64,000 bases of DNA, from NCBI RefSeq assembly GCF_002887595.1, contig NZ_PEBU01000010.1:161433-225432 (forward strand). Direction: 5' to 3'. The notes beneath the pieces are model-generated. The model was not told where the DNA came from. It saw nothing but the letters and a program-made list of their open reading frames with translations, and searched no databases. A program made the position numbers and the translations under genes. Shown piece after piece: positions 52,352-62,342 of the stretch (position 1 is its first letter; each line of letters starts with the position of its first letter). The DNA is from Bowmanella denitrificans. Its GTDB lineage: Bacteria; Pseudomonadota; Gammaproteobacteria; Enterobacterales; Alteromonadaceae.

Positions 52352-53524
52352 TTAACTTGCCGACCAATAGTAGGCCAAACCGTTGTCGCTGGCACCAAAT
52401 ATGGCGCTAGCGTCGGTATTGATGGCCATTGGCCAGTTCATCAGAGAGGTCGGCACCTGCCAACATGTGCTACCGCTTTGCACATCGATGAGGTAAAAGT
52501 TGCCCGGCGTTTCCTGCCCTGATTGCTCTGGCTGGCCGTCCGTTGCTGTAACATAGATTGCCTGACGATCCATATTTACGCCAGGATTAGGATCATATTG
52601 GGTGTTTTTCTGCCACATGGGTGTGGGAGTCGCTGGCAAGGTGGCTGACGACGTTACCGCATACAGGCAACCATGACTCTGCTCATGCAGGTTAGCACCA
52701 CACACCAGATAAACCTGGCCGTCGACACCTTTTTGTATCGCAATAGCGTAGGCCACAGAGAGGTCTAGTCCGTCTGGCTGATATTGCCAGACGGGGGTAT
52801 CAGGTTGTTCGATAGAAAATGCCAGCGCCTGGCCGTTATGGCTGGCAGCGGCCCACCAGGTCCCATCATAACTAATGGCCACTCTCTGCAGACTGGTCTG
52901 AGCCTGATAAAGTACAGGTGTCTGTAACTTGCTGCCAATAATACTGAACTGCGCCACTGTGCCAGCCGGCCCCTGAGTAACATCATAGTTACGAGTGGTG
53001 GCGACGACCGCCACACTGCCATCCGCGCTCAGTTGACAGCTTTGACAGTATTGGTCCGCATAGCTGTATTGGTCCACCATCTGATACTGGCCATTTTGCA
53101 GCACACACAGTAGCAATTGATTACCTGCAACAGCCACCAGTGTCTCGCCACTGTCAGACAAGGCCACCTGATTGACCCGGCTTTGGGTTTGTAATTCCAA
53201 CAAACGTTTGCCGGTTACACTGTCATAGGCATATAAGAAGCCAGTATCAGTGCCTTCATGGCTGAGTGTACCGCCAGCTGCAGCATAGTTACCATTGCCA
53301 CTGACAGCTACCCAATACACGCCCTGATAAATATCCTCACCTATTTTGTCCTGCCATAGCAATGCGCCCTTGCCGTTATAGCAAAACACCGAAAAGTCAC
53401 CGTTTCCATATTCCTGTGACGTCCCCAGCACACAGACCTTGCCGTTTGCGCTGATCGCTGTAGAGTTGATTTGGTATCCGGATTGCGGCTCTGCCGTCCA
53501 TTGAGGTTGTGCTGAAATTTCCAT
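52352..53524 (-). CDS. Beta-propeller (WD40/PQQ-like) protein of unknown function
   Basis: The protein has 390 residues without a signal peptide or membrane segment. About seven repeats share a 'VALSDSGETLVAVAG' / 'VAISYDGTWWAAAS' pattern, typical of WD40-like propeller blades, often followed by a Trp-rich strand (CWQVPTSLMNW). It may bind a protein or small ligand in the cytoplasm. The ATG at 53524 is preceded by AGGAGTAAG. No linked pathway gene was seen; the downstream GGDEF gene starts 85 bases later on the same strand. Confidence 0.72.
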   Translation of the reverse strand: MEISAQPQWTAEPQSGYQINSTAISANGKVCVLGTSQEYGNGDFSVFCYNGKGALLWQDKIGEDIYQGVYWVAVSGNGNYAAAGGTLSHEGTDTGFLYAYDSVTGKRLLELQTQSRVNQVALSDSGETLVAVAGNQLLLCVLQNGQYQMVDQYSYADQYCQSCQLSADGSVAVVATTRNYDVTQGPAGTVAQFSIIGSKLQTPVLYQAQTSLQRVAISYDGTWWAAASHNGQALAFSIEQPDTPVWQYQPDGLDLSVAYAIAIQKGVDGQVYLVCGANLHEQSHGCLYAVTSSATLPATPTPMWQKNTQYDPNPGVNMDRQAIYVTATDGQPEQSGQETPGNFYLIDVQSGSTCWQVPTSLMNWPMAINTDASAIFGASDNGLAYYWSAS

Positions 53525-53751
53525 ACGCTTACTCCTGTTCCATTATTATCAGTGTTACCCTATTGGGCGCTCTACGCCAGGCAACAGCGTTAATTTCTGT
53601 CTGATAGGTGATCTATCCGGTGGTGATTGAATCAGCAATTCTTTATCGGGTCAATTTGCCAATTTGGTTAACTTATAACCAGTGAGATATTCAGTACTGA
53701 CGCAAACCTGACAGGAAGTGGGTATGACGGTTAGAGGACTCAGACAAGCAG

Positions 53752-53787
53752 CAACGAAAACAGCCCCTGAGCCTTAACATCAGGGGC
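53752..53787 (-). terminator. Terminator of the XRE-TM gene
   Basis: On the minus strand GCCCCTGA (53787-53780) and TCAGGGGC (53770-53763) form an 8-bp stem with a 9-base loop, followed by TGTTTTCGTT. It lies 11 bases after the gene's stop. Confidence 0.8.
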
Positions 53788-53798
53788 CGAACAACAAA

Positions 53799-54509
53799 CT
53801 AACTCTGACGCCGCTGAAGCTTGTACTCCAGTATAAAGCCCATCAGCCCTGCCACCAGTAAGCCCACACCAATAATTTGCAGTACCGCATTTTCCAACCG
53901 CTGCCGATTATAGCTGCCGGTTATATTGTAGTAACGACTGCCACCTTCCACCTGGATATGGAAACCCGCACCACGAGACTCTGCAAGGGTCAGCTCGTGC
54001 GGAGCATAACGGAGGATTAGTTTAGTAAAATGTTCTTCAAATTCTTCATGTGGCACAGAGCGCCGCAGACCGCCATCAAACAGATCCATCGGCTCCCCTG
54101 GCAAGACAATGCCTTTGGACAGGTAGCGATACTGATCCTCACTGAACAGCACTTTACTGTAACCGCTGAAAAACAAGGTAACGGCCAGCACCATCATTAG
54201 ACTGCTGCCAAACAACCAGCGGCGACTATTCACCCCAGAGGCGGCCTGGCGCTTCAGCAGCCAGTTTTCCACATCGCTGATGTGGCTGAGTTGTGACTTA
54301 ACATAGTGCTTGTCTAACTGCCCCAGAAACTCTGACAACTCTATATTCAGAGCCTGCAGTAATCGCCGGAAAACGTCTGTTGAAGGCAGTGACCGGTCGT
54401 TCTCCAGCTTTGACAGGTAGGACTGTTCTATTTCTGCCGCAGTAGCCAGTTGTGGCTGGCTCAGGCCGGTTTCATTGCGAAGTTGTTTTATTTTTTCACC
54501 GAAGGTCAT
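53799..54509 (-). CDS. Membrane-anchored XRE-family regulator
   Basis: The protein has 236 residues. The N-terminal HTH of the XRE/Cro type (about 1-60) contains GLSQPQLATAAEIEQSYLSKLE. After a short linker comes a first membrane helix (WLFGSSLMMVLAVTLFFSGY), a periplasmic domain of about 85 residues and a second membrane helix (IIGVGLLVAGLMGFILEY) near the C-terminus. The DNA-binding domain is thus tethered to the inner membrane, as in ToxR-like or CadC-like one-component sensors, but with an XRE instead of a ToxR head. The signal is unknown. It is divergent from the ThrE-like gene. Confidence 0.83.
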   Translation of the reverse strand: MTFGEKIKQLRNETGLSQPQLATAAEIEQSYLSKLENDRSLPSTDVFRRLLQALNIELSEFLGQLDKHYVKSQLSHISDVENWLLKRQAASGVNSRRWLFGSSLMMVLAVTLFFSGYSKVLFSEDQYRYLSKGIVLPGEPMDLFDGGLRRSVPHEEFEEHFTKLILRYAPHELTLAESRGAGFHIQVEGGSRYYNITGSYNRQRLENAVLQIIGVGLLVAGLMGFILEYKLQRRQS

Positions 54510-54802
54510 AGGTTATCCTTTTGCTAAACTGTTGTAGTTAGCAGCCAAAGCTTTGATTGCACTGGGTATTCTTGGCAATGCATGCGGAAATAGGAAGTGG
54601 AATACGCAGGAATATACGCGAATACTGGGTGTTTTTTGAGATCATTAGTCCGGCTAATGCGAATTGGTTAAAAAATATGCGTTGTATGTGTCCGGCACTG
54701 ACATTACAATCCGCGCCCGAATCCATCCGGGCCAGATTGACGTTCAGCCATCTTATGCAAACGTTATCAGGCTGGCGCAGGCAGTTTTAAGGAACAGGCA
54801 AG

Positions 54803-56029
54803 GTGCACAAGGCCGACTTTATCCAGATAAGAAAATTTATCGTCAAGCTTGGCAAAATGTTGCACAAGTACGGCACGCCTGCGTTTCGTCAGGAGGCACA
54901 CCTGACAGAGGTAGCAACCTACCTTGGTGTACACGCTTCTTTTATTTCCACCCCCACCTCACTGACCTTTGTAATATGGAGCGATAAACATGAGGACGAA
55001 TACACTCATGCAGCCAGAGTGCAGCCAGGTGAGTTGGATCTGGGTTCATTGTCCCGTACCGATGAACTGGTAACCCAGTTATTAGACGGCAAGCTGACCT
55101 TAAGCGAAGCAGACAAATTACTGGATGATATTAATGCCCTGCCCAATCCATACGGCAAATTGGCGACGGGTAGTGCATTCTGTTTGTCCAGTGGCGCGTT
55201 TGCGATGCTGCTGGGCTCCAGTTGGCACGATGTGCTGTGGTCGAGTTTAATTGGCTTGGTGGTATATGGCTGGGTGCTTTGGGCCGCCCATTCGCGCCGT
55301 GTTACTCATATGCTTGAGCCTGTGGTGGCGATGGTAGCAGGGCTGTTGGCCTGCGCCATCAGCAGCCATCTGGACCCCAGTATCAATATTCGCTTAGTGG
55401 TGTTGTCGTCCATCATCGTGTTTATTCCCGGCCTGGCGCTGGCGCTGGGATTAGCAGAGTTGTCGTCCAGGCATTTAGTGTCAGGTACCGCCAGGGTCAT
55501 GGATGCCATTATGTTGCTGTTTAAATTGTATTTTGGCGCATTTCTGGGTGTGGCATTGGGTTTTGGCCTATTCGGCCAGGCCGAATTTGTGCCCACCGCC
55601 CCTTTGCCGCGCTGGATGGCCTGGTTTGCCATTTTGCTGCTATGCAGTGCGCTGATTGTGATTTTCCGTATCCGTATTAAACATGCACCCTGGGCGTTAT
55701 TGTCTGGTTTTATTGCCTATGGTGCCAGCATCTACAGTGCGCCTTATCTTGAGCATGGTCTGGCAACCTTTGTTGGCGCATTTGCCGTGGGTGTGTATTC
55801 CAATCTGTTTACCCGCTTGGCCAACGCCCCAGCCAGTATTGTGGTGATGCAGGGTTTGATTGTGTTGGTGCCGGGTTCAAAAACCTATATAGGCCTGAAT
55901 TCCTTTGTATCGGGCCAGGATTTTGTGCATGCCGAACATGTGGGCCAGGAAACCTTTCTGATCTTTATGTCTTTGGTGGCAGGGTTGATTTTTGCCAATG
56001 TGGTAATGCCGACTAAGAAGGCTTTGTGA
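54803..56029 (+). CDS. ThrE-family threonine/serine exporter-like protein
   Basis: The protein has 408 residues. The soluble N-terminal ThrE domain (about 1-130) has KLGKMLHKYGTPAFRQEAHL and precedes about ten membrane helices (140-405), the second half with ANAPASIVVMQGLIVLVPGS. The N- and C-terminal ThrE modules are fused in one chain. Relatives export threonine and serine. The start is a GTG at 54803, with AAGGAACAGGCAAG upstream, the best match by family alignment. The divergent XRE-TM gene is separated by 293 bases. Confidence 0.82.
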   Translation: MHKADFIQIRKFIVKLGKMLHKYGTPAFRQEAHLTEVATYLGVHASFISTPTSLTFVIWSDKHEDEYTHAARVQPGELDLGSLSRTDELVTQLLDGKLTLSEADKLLDDINALPNPYGKLATGSAFCLSSGAFAMLLGSSWHDVLWSSLIGLVVYGWVLWAAHSRRVTHMLEPVVAMVAGLLACAISSHLDPSINIRLVVLSSIIVFIPGLALALGLAELSSRHLVSGTARVMDAIMLLFKLYFGAFLGVALGFGLFGQAEFVPTAPLPRWMAWFAILLLCSALIVIFRIRIKHAPWALLSGFIAYGASIYSAPYLEHGLATFVGAFAVGVYSNLFTRLANAPASIVVMQGLIVLVPGSKTYIGLNSFVSGQDFVHAEHVGQETFLIFMSLVAGLIFANVVMPTKKAL

Positions 56030-56050
56030 GTTGTTGGCGAAACAAAGGGC

Positions 56051-56186
56051 TGTCGGAATAAATTCCGACCCACAGTGTTTAACTGAGTTCTTATTGTCGG
56101 TATAAGTTCCGGCCCACTGTGCTTAACTAAGTTCTTATTGTCAGTATAAGCTCCGGCCCACTGTGGGTTGGGCTTTAAGCCCAACC
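56051..56186. repeat. Cluster of palindromic and tandem repeats
   Basis: The first 23 bp (56051-56073) are the exact reverse complement of 48541-48563. A 44-bp unit is then tandemly duplicated (56078-56121 and 56122-56165) with four transition differences. The palindrome GGTTGGGCTTTAAGCCCAACC (56166-56186) closes the cluster. It lies between the ThrE-like gene and the convergent hslO gene. Confidence 0.85.
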
Positions 56187-56261
56187 ACTATAGTGTACAA
56201 CGCCTGTTTGCTTTATTGCCGACAACATCATCCGGCGTCTGACCGCCGCATTACTTTAGTA

Positions 56262-57137
56262 TCAACTAAGCGAAGAAGGCTGGTTAAACTGCCCGGCGTG
56301 AATGGCTTCAATGTCTATGGCATCAAAGCGATATTCGGCATGGCAGTACTGGCAATTAATGGCAACTTCACCATCTTTGGCAGCAATCTCCAGTAAATCC
56401 TGCTTATCCACAGACGCCAGGGCCATAGCACTGCGTTGACGACTGCAACTGCATTTAAACATCACCGGCTGGGGCTGATACAACTCCACATCTTCCTGAT
56501 GATACAAGCGGTACAGAATGTCCTGCACCGGCAAGTCCAGCAGTTCTTCGCTGGTGATGGTATCGGTAATCTGGGCCAAGTGCTCAAACTCTTCGTGGGC
56601 AGACTCTGCCACAGGCATTACCTGTAAAAGCATGCCAGCGGCCAGCGGGATTGCCCCCTCGGTACGGGTTTTCAGAATAACCCTGGTGGCCAATTGTTCT
56701 GACTGGGCAAAATAGCCATCCAGACACTTAGCCAGACTGCCTTTGTCCAACGATACCATGCCCTGATAGCGCTCACCGTCTTTGGGCGTGATGGTAATAG
56801 CCATCAGACCTTTTGTGAACATAGCGGCAAAGTCCTCAGGTACATCGCCGTCCCAGCGTGCCACACCGCGCAACTCTTGCTTATCAGTGCCATTAATCAC
56901 CGCATACTTAACCGGCCCCTCGCTTTGCAACTGCACCGCGATATCCCCCTCAAACTTAAGGGTGGCCGTGAGCAATGAGGTAGCGGCCATCAGTTCGCCC
57001 ATTAAGCGGCGCACCGGGGCAGGATAGTCCTGCGCTTCCAGCACGGCAGCATAGCTCTTTTGCAAGCGTACCAGTTCGCCCCTGACATGGGCTTTTTCGA
57101 ACAGATAGCGATATAAGAAATCATTATTTTCAGACAT
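56262..57137 (-). CDS. hslO: Redox-regulated chaperone Hsp33
   Basis: The protein has 291 residues. It is activated by oxidation through a C-terminal zinc centre: FKCSCSRQR and NCQYCHAEY hold the four Cys. The N-terminal substrate-binding domain includes FLYRYLFEKAHVRGELVRL. It holds unfolding proteins during oxidative and heat stress. The start is at ATG 57137, since an upstream extension runs into the intergenic region. hslR lies 50 bases upstream on the same strand. Confidence 0.95.
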   Translation of the reverse strand: MSENNDFLYRYLFEKAHVRGELVRLQKSYAAVLEAQDYPAPVRRLMGELMAATSLLTATLKFEGDIAVQLQSEGPVKYAVINGTDKQELRGVARWDGDVPEDFAAMFTKGLMAITITPKDGERYQGMVSLDKGSLAKCLDGYFAQSEQLATRVILKTRTEGAIPLAAGMLLQVMPVAESAHEEFEHLAQITDTITSEELLDLPVQDILYRLYHQEDVELYQPQPVMFKCSCSRQRSAMALASVDKQDLLEIAAKDGEVAINCQYCHAEYRFDAIDIEAIHAGQFNQPSSLS

Positions 57138-57187
57138 GCTCGGCTTCTTCTGTACTGGCACTGCGGTGCCCATTGGGATGAAAAGCG

Positions 57188-57595
57188 TTATTGTTGTTTA
57201 AACCTGATGATATCACGGCGCTGCTTCTTGTCAGGTTTATGTTCTGGTTTGGGATTATACAGAGCGCCAGCCTGACGCGCCTGGGCATTGGCCTCCCGGG
57301 CTGTAAGGCTGGCTTGCGTTTCTTCGTACATGGCCTGCGCCAACGGCGCAGCACGACGTTTATCATGCACTTCCAGCACAATGACCTCTTTTATATCATG
57401 CCCTTGGGGAACTTTTATGCAGGCGCCAAGCTCCACTGTCTTGCTGGGTTTGCTACGCTGGCCGTTATATTGTACCTTGCCTCCCTGGACCATCTCCCGG
57501 GCAAGGGCGCGAGTTTTAAAAAATCGTGCGGCCCAAAGCCACTTATCAAGGCGTACGGCCTGTTGGTCGGTCTGTAATTTTGCAACTGTGTTCAT
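57188..57595 (-). CDS. hslR: Heat shock protein 15 (S4-domain RNA-binding protein)
   Basis: The protein has 135 residues. The S4 domain (about 10-70) begins VRLDKWLWAARFFKTRALA, and the C-terminus is a basic tail (PEHKPDKKQRRDIIRFK). Hsp15 binds 50S subunits carrying a stalled peptidyl-tRNA and assists rescue. It is adjacent to hslO, as in other gammaproteobacteria, and divergent from the type II secretion operon. Confidence 0.95.
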   Translation of the reverse strand: MNTVAKLQTDQQAVRLDKWLWAARFFKTRALAREMVQGGKVQYNGQRSKPSKTVELGACIKVPQGHDIKEVIVLEVHDKRRAAPLAQAMYEETQASLTAREANAQARQAGALYNPKPEHKPDKKQRRDIIRFKQQ

Positions 57596-57738
57596 CTGTA
57601 TAGGAATGTAATTTTTTAGTAACTTTACCGGATTAAAGTTGTGGCCCTTTTAGCGACTGGCTATGATGGGCTGGATAGTTTAGCACAGGTCGAGCTCCCC
57701 TTTCAGCGTGCCGTTTTCCGGCCCAGAGCCACCATAAC

Positions 57739-58680
57739 TTGACCCGAAAATATGGCAGCAATGTGATAACACTTAAAACTGACAATCTGCAACATGCCTG
57801 GCTGGCTCTGATGCAACACCAGCAGCGCCTGATTCAACTGGTGGTAATTCTACTCAGCCTGTATTTATTAGCCTTTGCTGCTGAGCTGACCTGGCGTTTG
57901 CTGCCATCCCCGGCTGGCAACCAACAGCTCAGCCAAACCACGGCAACCAGCATACAAAATCCTGGCCGGGTTAGTGCCGATATCAGCAAGATCCAACAAT
58001 TGCACCTGTTCGGCAAGCCTCAGGCCGATACACCAAAACCGGTGGAAGTAGTGGAAGATGCACCCGAAACCAATCTGAATCTAACTCTGACCGGTGTCGT
58101 CGCCAGTACTAACATAGAGCGCGGTGCAGCCATTATTGAACATCAGGGTAAACAAAACACTTACGGTGTAGGCGAGAAAATAGACGGCACCAATGCCCTG
58201 GTACGCGAAGTCTATGCGGACCGTATTATTATTCGTAATGGTCCGCGTATGGAAACCCTGATGCTGGACGGTATGGATTTCAAAGGTAACAAACAAGCGG
58301 CCAACCGCAACCGCCCAGCGCCCTCTCCGGCAGTGGAAAGGCGAGCGCTGAGCCGTGAAGCCGCGCAAGCCACCCAGGCATTGCAGTCGCAACCGGCCAA
58401 CTTTACCGATTATATTTCTATCAGCCAGCACATGGTGGATGGTGAATTAAAGGGCTATCGCGTCAGCCCAGGCAAGAAGCCCGCTCTGTTTCAGGCCGCC
58501 GGTTTACAAGCCAATGACGTAGTGACCGAAATCAACGGTCTGGATCTGACCGATATCCAGCAGTCAATGGAAGCGATGTCCATGTTGCGAGATACCGAAT
58601 CTTTGCAACTGACAGTAGACAGAGAAGGGGAACTATTAACCCTCTATCTGGATCTTCCATCCGACGACAGCGAATTATAA
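57739..58680 (+). CDS. gspC: Type II secretion inner-membrane protein GspC
   Basis: The protein has about 313 residues. One N-terminal membrane helix (LIQLVVILLSLYLLAFAAEL) precedes the periplasmic homology-region domain (about 80-190, ISKIQQLHLFGKPQ and LNLTLTGVVAS) and a C-terminal PDZ domain (about 215-310, LKGYRVSPGKKPALFQAAGLQANDVVTEING). GspC links the inner-membrane platform to the GspD secretin and may select substrates. The exact start is unsure: TTG 57739 is listed, and GTG 57763 is an alternative; neither has a strong ribosome binding site. Confidence 0.93.
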   Translation: MTRKYGSNVITLKTDNLQHAWLALMQHQQRLIQLVVILLSLYLLAFAAELTWRLLPSPAGNQQLSQTTATSIQNPGRVSADISKIQQLHLFGKPQADTPKPVEVVEDAPETNLNLTLTGVVASTNIERGAAIIEHQGKQNTYGVGEKIDGTNALVREVYADRIIIRNGPRMETLMLDGMDFKGNKQAANRNRPAPSPAVERRALSREAAQATQALQSQPANFTDYISISQHMVDGELKGYRVSPGKKPALFQAAGLQANDVVTEINGLDLTDIQQSMEAMSMLRDTESLQLTVDREGELLTLYLDLPSDDSEL

Positions 58681-58691
58681 GGATAATGACC

Positions 58692-60761
58692 ATGAGGCTA
58701 TTGAGCCGTCGCCTGCTTTCTCAACTAAGCGTTGCTGCCACAGCCGCTTTTCTGTGCGCCGCATCGTCTATCAGTGCCGCAGAGTATTCGCCCAACTTCA
58801 AAGGCACAGAAATTGACGAATTTATCAATATCGTTGGCAAAAACCTTAAGAAAACCATCATCGTCGACCCCAATGTCAGGGGCAAAATAACCGTACGCAG
58901 TTACGACCTGATGAATGAAGAGCAGTATTACCAGTTCTTCCTGAACGTACTGCAGGTTTATGGCTTTGCCGTGGTGGAGATGCCCAACGGCATTCTTAAA
59001 GTGGTGCGTGATAAAGACGCCAAGGCCTCCAATATTCCGGTGATTGAAGGCACTGCATTTGACGGCGATGAAATGATTACCCGGGTGGTGCCTTTGTACA
59101 ACGGCTCAGTACGCGAGCTGGCGCCGCTGTTACGTCAGCTTAACGATCAGGCCGGCGGCGGCAATGTGGTCAGTTATGATCAATCCAACGTCATGCTGCT
59201 AACCGGCAGGGCTGCCGTAGTAAACCGCCTGGTGGAAATTATCGAGCGGGTCGATAAGGCTGGTGACCAGGAAGTGGATATCGTCAAACTTAAGTACGCT
59301 TCCGCTTCTGAGATGGTGCGCATTATCGACAGTATCAATAAAAATCAGGGCGCCAAGCAAGGTGGCCCGGATGTACTGGAACCCCGCGTGGTGGCGGATG
59401 ACAGAACTAACAGTGTGATTGTCAGCGGCGATATTAAGGCCAGACAGCGCCTGATCAATCTGATTGAACGCCTGGATAAGGAGCTGGAAACTAACGGCAA
59501 CACCAGGGTTATTTATCTGAAGTATGCTAAATCTGATGATCTGGTTAAGGTATTGCAGGGCGTCAGTGCCAGCATTCAGGCTGAGGAACAAGGTGCTGCA
59601 CAGCCTAATGCCAGGCGCTCAAACGGTAAACGCGAAATCAGTATCGAATCCCACCCGGATTCCAATGCGCTGGTGATTACCGCCGAGCCGGATATGATGC
59701 GCTCACTGGAAGATGTGATTCGTCAGTTGGACATTCGCCGTGCTCAGGTGCAGGTGGAAGCCATTATTGTCGAAGTCTTTGAAGGTGACGGTACTCAGCT
59801 AGGCGTGCAGTGGATCAGTGAAAACGGGGGTGGTCAGCAGTTTACCAACGGTACAGTGCCGATTGGCGCACTGGGTGTGGCGCTGCGCCAGGCCGAAGAC
59901 CGTGAAGTCAATCGCACCACCTATAGTGCCAATGGCGAGCCCATTGTGACTAAGGAAACGATAGAAGGCGATTTAACCGGCCTGGCGAACCTATTAGGCG
60001 GCTTGAATGGTGCCATGTACGGTGTGGTAAAAGACGGCTGGGGTGCCATAATTCAGGCCGTCAGCACAGACACTAACTCCAATGTGCTGGCCACGCCGCA
60101 TATCACCACCATGGATAACGAAGAGGCCTTCTTTATTGTCGGCCAGGAAGTGCCGATTATTACCGGCTCCTCTGCCAGCTCCAACAATAACAATCCCTTT
60201 ACCACAGTGGATCGTAAGGAAGTGGGCATCAAACTCAAAGTCACCCCGCAAATCAACGAGGGTAGCGGGGTACAGATGACCATAGAGCAGGAAGTCTCCA
60301 GCGTTAGCGGCACCACAGGGGTGGATATTTCCATAAACAAACGCGAACTGAAAACTACCGTATTGGTGGAAGACGGCGGTACGGTGGTACTGGGCGGTTT
60401 AATCGATGAAGACGTGCAAGAAAGTGTTTCCAAGGTGCCGCTGCTGGGCGATATTCCGATTCTGGGCCATTTATTCAGCTCTACTTCCACGTCCAAGCGC
60501 AAACGTAACCTGATGGTGTTTTTACGGCCGACCATTATCAAAGATGGCGTCACCATGAATACTATCAGCCACCGTAAGTACAATTTCATCCGTGCCGAAC
60601 AGCTAAAACGCCAGTCTGAAGGGGTACCGCTGATGCCATACACGGAAACCCCGGTATTACCGGAGTGGAATGATGCCCTTAGCCTGCCTCCCAGTTTTGA
60701 GGAAGCGATGGAACGTAAGCGTCAGGCTGAGCAGGATAAGCAAGGCGGTAAGGAAGACTGA
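58692..60761 (+). CDS. gspD: Type II secretion outer-membrane secretin GspD
   Basis: The protein has 689 residues with a signal peptide ([22 protein letters not shown]). The N0 domain (about 30-110) and three N domains with the repeated IxxLDxxxxQV pattern precede the C-terminal secretin domain (about 400-640), with [20 protein letters not shown] and [29 protein letters not shown]. It forms the multimeric outer-membrane channel. The ATG at 58692 is preferred over 58686 because it is correctly spaced from AAGGA. It starts 11 bases after gspC and overlaps gspE by one base. Confidence 0.97.
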   Translation: MRLLSRRLLSQLSVAATAAFLCAASSISAAEYSPNFKGTEIDEFINIVGKNLKKTIIVDPNVRGKITVRSYDLMNEEQYYQFFLNVLQVYGFAVVEMPNGILKVVRDKDAKASNIPVIEGTAFDGDEMITRVVPLYNGSVRELAPLLRQLNDQAGGGNVVSYDQSNVMLLTGRAAVVNRLVEIIERVDKAGDQEVDIVKLKYASASEMVRIIDSINKNQGAKQGGPDVLEPRVVADDRTNSVIVSGDIKARQRLINLIERLDKELETNGNTRVIYLKYAKSDDLVKVLQGVSASIQAEEQGAAQPNARRSNGKREISIESHPDSNALVITAEPDMMRSLEDVIRQLDIRRAQVQVEAIIVEVFEGDGTQLGVQWISENGGGQQFTNGTVPIGALGVALRQAEDREVNRTTYSANGEPIVTKETIEGDLTGLANLLGGLNGAMYGVVKDGWGAIIQAVSTDTNSNVLATPHITTMDNEEAFFIVGQEVPIITGSSASSNNNNPFTTVDRKEVGIKLKVTPQINEGSGVQMTIEQEVSSVSGTTGVDISINKRELKTTVLVEDGGTVVLGGLIDEDVQESVSKVPLLGDIPILGHLFSSTSTSKRKRNLMVFLRPTIIKDGVTMNTISHRKYNFIRAEQLKRQSEGVPLMPYTETPVLPEWNDALSLPPSFEEAMERKRQAEQDKQGGKED

Positions 60762-62299
60762 TGCATATGGCCGATAGCGAAATGCAGGCAGAATCCATGC
60801 AAGGCGGGGAACAACCATCCCAGCCCGAGCATAAGCAACTGGGCTTTGGCTTTGCCAAACGCAATAAAGTGTTGCTGGATACCAGCCACCAGCCGCCGTT
60901 GCTGTACCACACAGCAGAGACCCCCTTTGTGGTGTTTGCCGAAGTCAGGCGTTTCCTAGGCCGGGAATTCCAGCTCTGTGATATTGCGCCTGAGAAGTTT
61001 GAAAACTTGCTGACCAAGGCGTTTCAACGGGACTCTTCCGAGGCCAAACAACTGATGGAAGATATTGGTAATGAAGGGGATCTGTTTGCCCTGGCCGAAG
61101 AACTGCCGGAAACCGAAGACCTGCTGGACTCTGAAGACGACGCACCGATTATCAAGCTGATTAACGCCATGCTGGGTGAAGCGATTAAGGAAGGCGCCTC
61201 AGACATTCATATTGAAACCTTTGAAAAGCAACTTGTGGTGCGCTTTCGGGTCGACGGGGTGTTACGTGAAATCCTGCGCCCCAACCGTAAGATGGCGTCC
61301 ATGCTGGTGTCCAGAATTAAGGTTATGGCCAAATTGGACATCGCTGAAAAGCGCGTGCCTCAGGACGGCCGCATAACCCTGCGTATTGCCGGGCGAGCCG
61401 TGGATGTGCGGGTCAGTACTATGCCCTCCAGTCATGGCGAACGGGTGGTGCTGCGTTTACTGGATAAAAATACCGCCCACCTGGATTTGCAGGACCTGGG
61501 CATGACCGAGCATATTCGCGTGCATTTTTCCGAGCTGATCCGTAAGCCTCACGGTATCATTCTGGTCACCGGTCCTACCGGTTCAGGTAAAAGTACTACG
61601 CTATATGCCGGCCTGTCGGAAATAAACACCAAAGACCGCAATATTCTGACGGTGGAAGATCCCATCGAATACGATTTGGAAGGCATAGGGCAAACCCAGG
61701 TCAATCCGCGCGTGGATATGACCTTTGCCCGCGGCCTGCGCGCCATTTTGCGTCAGGACCCGGACGTGGTGATGGTCGGGGAAATACGTGACCTGGAAAC
61801 CGCTCAGATTGGCGTGCAAGCCAGTTTAACCGGCCACCTGGTGCTCTCCACCCTGCATACCAACACAGCCGCCGGAGCCATCACCCGACTGGAAGACATG
61901 GGGATCGAGCCCTTCCTGTTATCCAGCAGTTTGTTGGCGGTGTTGTCGCAGCGCTTAGTCAGAACTCTGTGTCCGGATTGCAAACAGTTGCATCATCCGT
62001 CTGAGCGCGAATGTGAAATTCTGGGTATCCACCCCCAACAAACCACTGAGTACCGTATTTTCGCTCCTAAGGGTTGTGCCGCCTGTAACCAGACGGGTTA
62101 CCGCGGCCGTACCGGCATTCATGAGATGCTGATTGTCGATGAGCCCATTCGTGAAATGATCCACAACGGCCATGGCGAACAAGCCATTGAAAAACACATT
62201 CGTCAGACCACCCCCAGTATCCGGGATGATGGCTGCAGTAAAGTGTTAAAAGGTATCACCTCATTAGAAGAGGTACTGCGCGTGACCAGGGAAGACTGA
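60761..62299 (+). CDS. gspE: Type II secretion ATPase GspE
   Basis: This cytoplasmic AAA-like ATPase of 512 residues powers pseudopilus assembly. Walker A is GPTGSGKST (271-279), Walker B is [10 protein letters not shown] (from 335), and the Asp and His boxes lie between. The zinc-binding site has Cys404-x2-Cys407 and a later Cys-x2-Cys ([12 protein letters not shown]). The N-terminal domain (1-110) binds GspL. The ATG shares a base with the gspD stop, so translation is coupled. An ATG two codons later is an equal alternative. Confidence 0.97.
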   Translation: MHMADSEMQAESMQGGEQPSQPEHKQLGFGFAKRNKVLLDTSHQPPLLYHTAETPFVVFAEVRRFLGREFQLCDIAPEKFENLLTKAFQRDSSEAKQLMEDIGNEGDLFALAEELPETEDLLDSEDDAPIIKLINAMLGEAIKEGASDIHIETFEKQLVVRFRVDGVLREILRPNRKMASMLVSRIKVMAKLDIAEKRVPQDGRITLRIAGRAVDVRVSTMPSSHGERVVLRLLDKNTAHLDLQDLGMTEHIRVHFSELIRKPHGIILVTGPTGSGKSTTLYAGLSEINTKDRNILTVEDPIEYDLEGIGQTQVNPRVDMTFARGLRAILRQDPDVVMVGEIRDLETAQIGVQASLTGHLVLSTLHTNTAAGAITRLEDMGIEPFLLSSSLLAVLSQRLVRTLCPDCKQLHHPSERECEILGIHPQQTTEYRIFAPKGCAACNQTGYRGRTGIHEMLIVDEPIREMIHNGHGEQAIEKHIRQTTPSIRDDGCSKVLKGITSLEEVLRVTRED

Positions 62300-62342
62300 C
62301 GATGCTAAGTATTTTTGCTGTTAAGCCAAACGGAGCCTGTTA

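Noticed and set aside
54510..54802. Possible small gene of 77 codons at 54557-54790, or antisense frame at 54538-54726
   Set aside because: Neither has a ribosome binding site or recognisable pattern; the interval is better read as the divergent promoter region.
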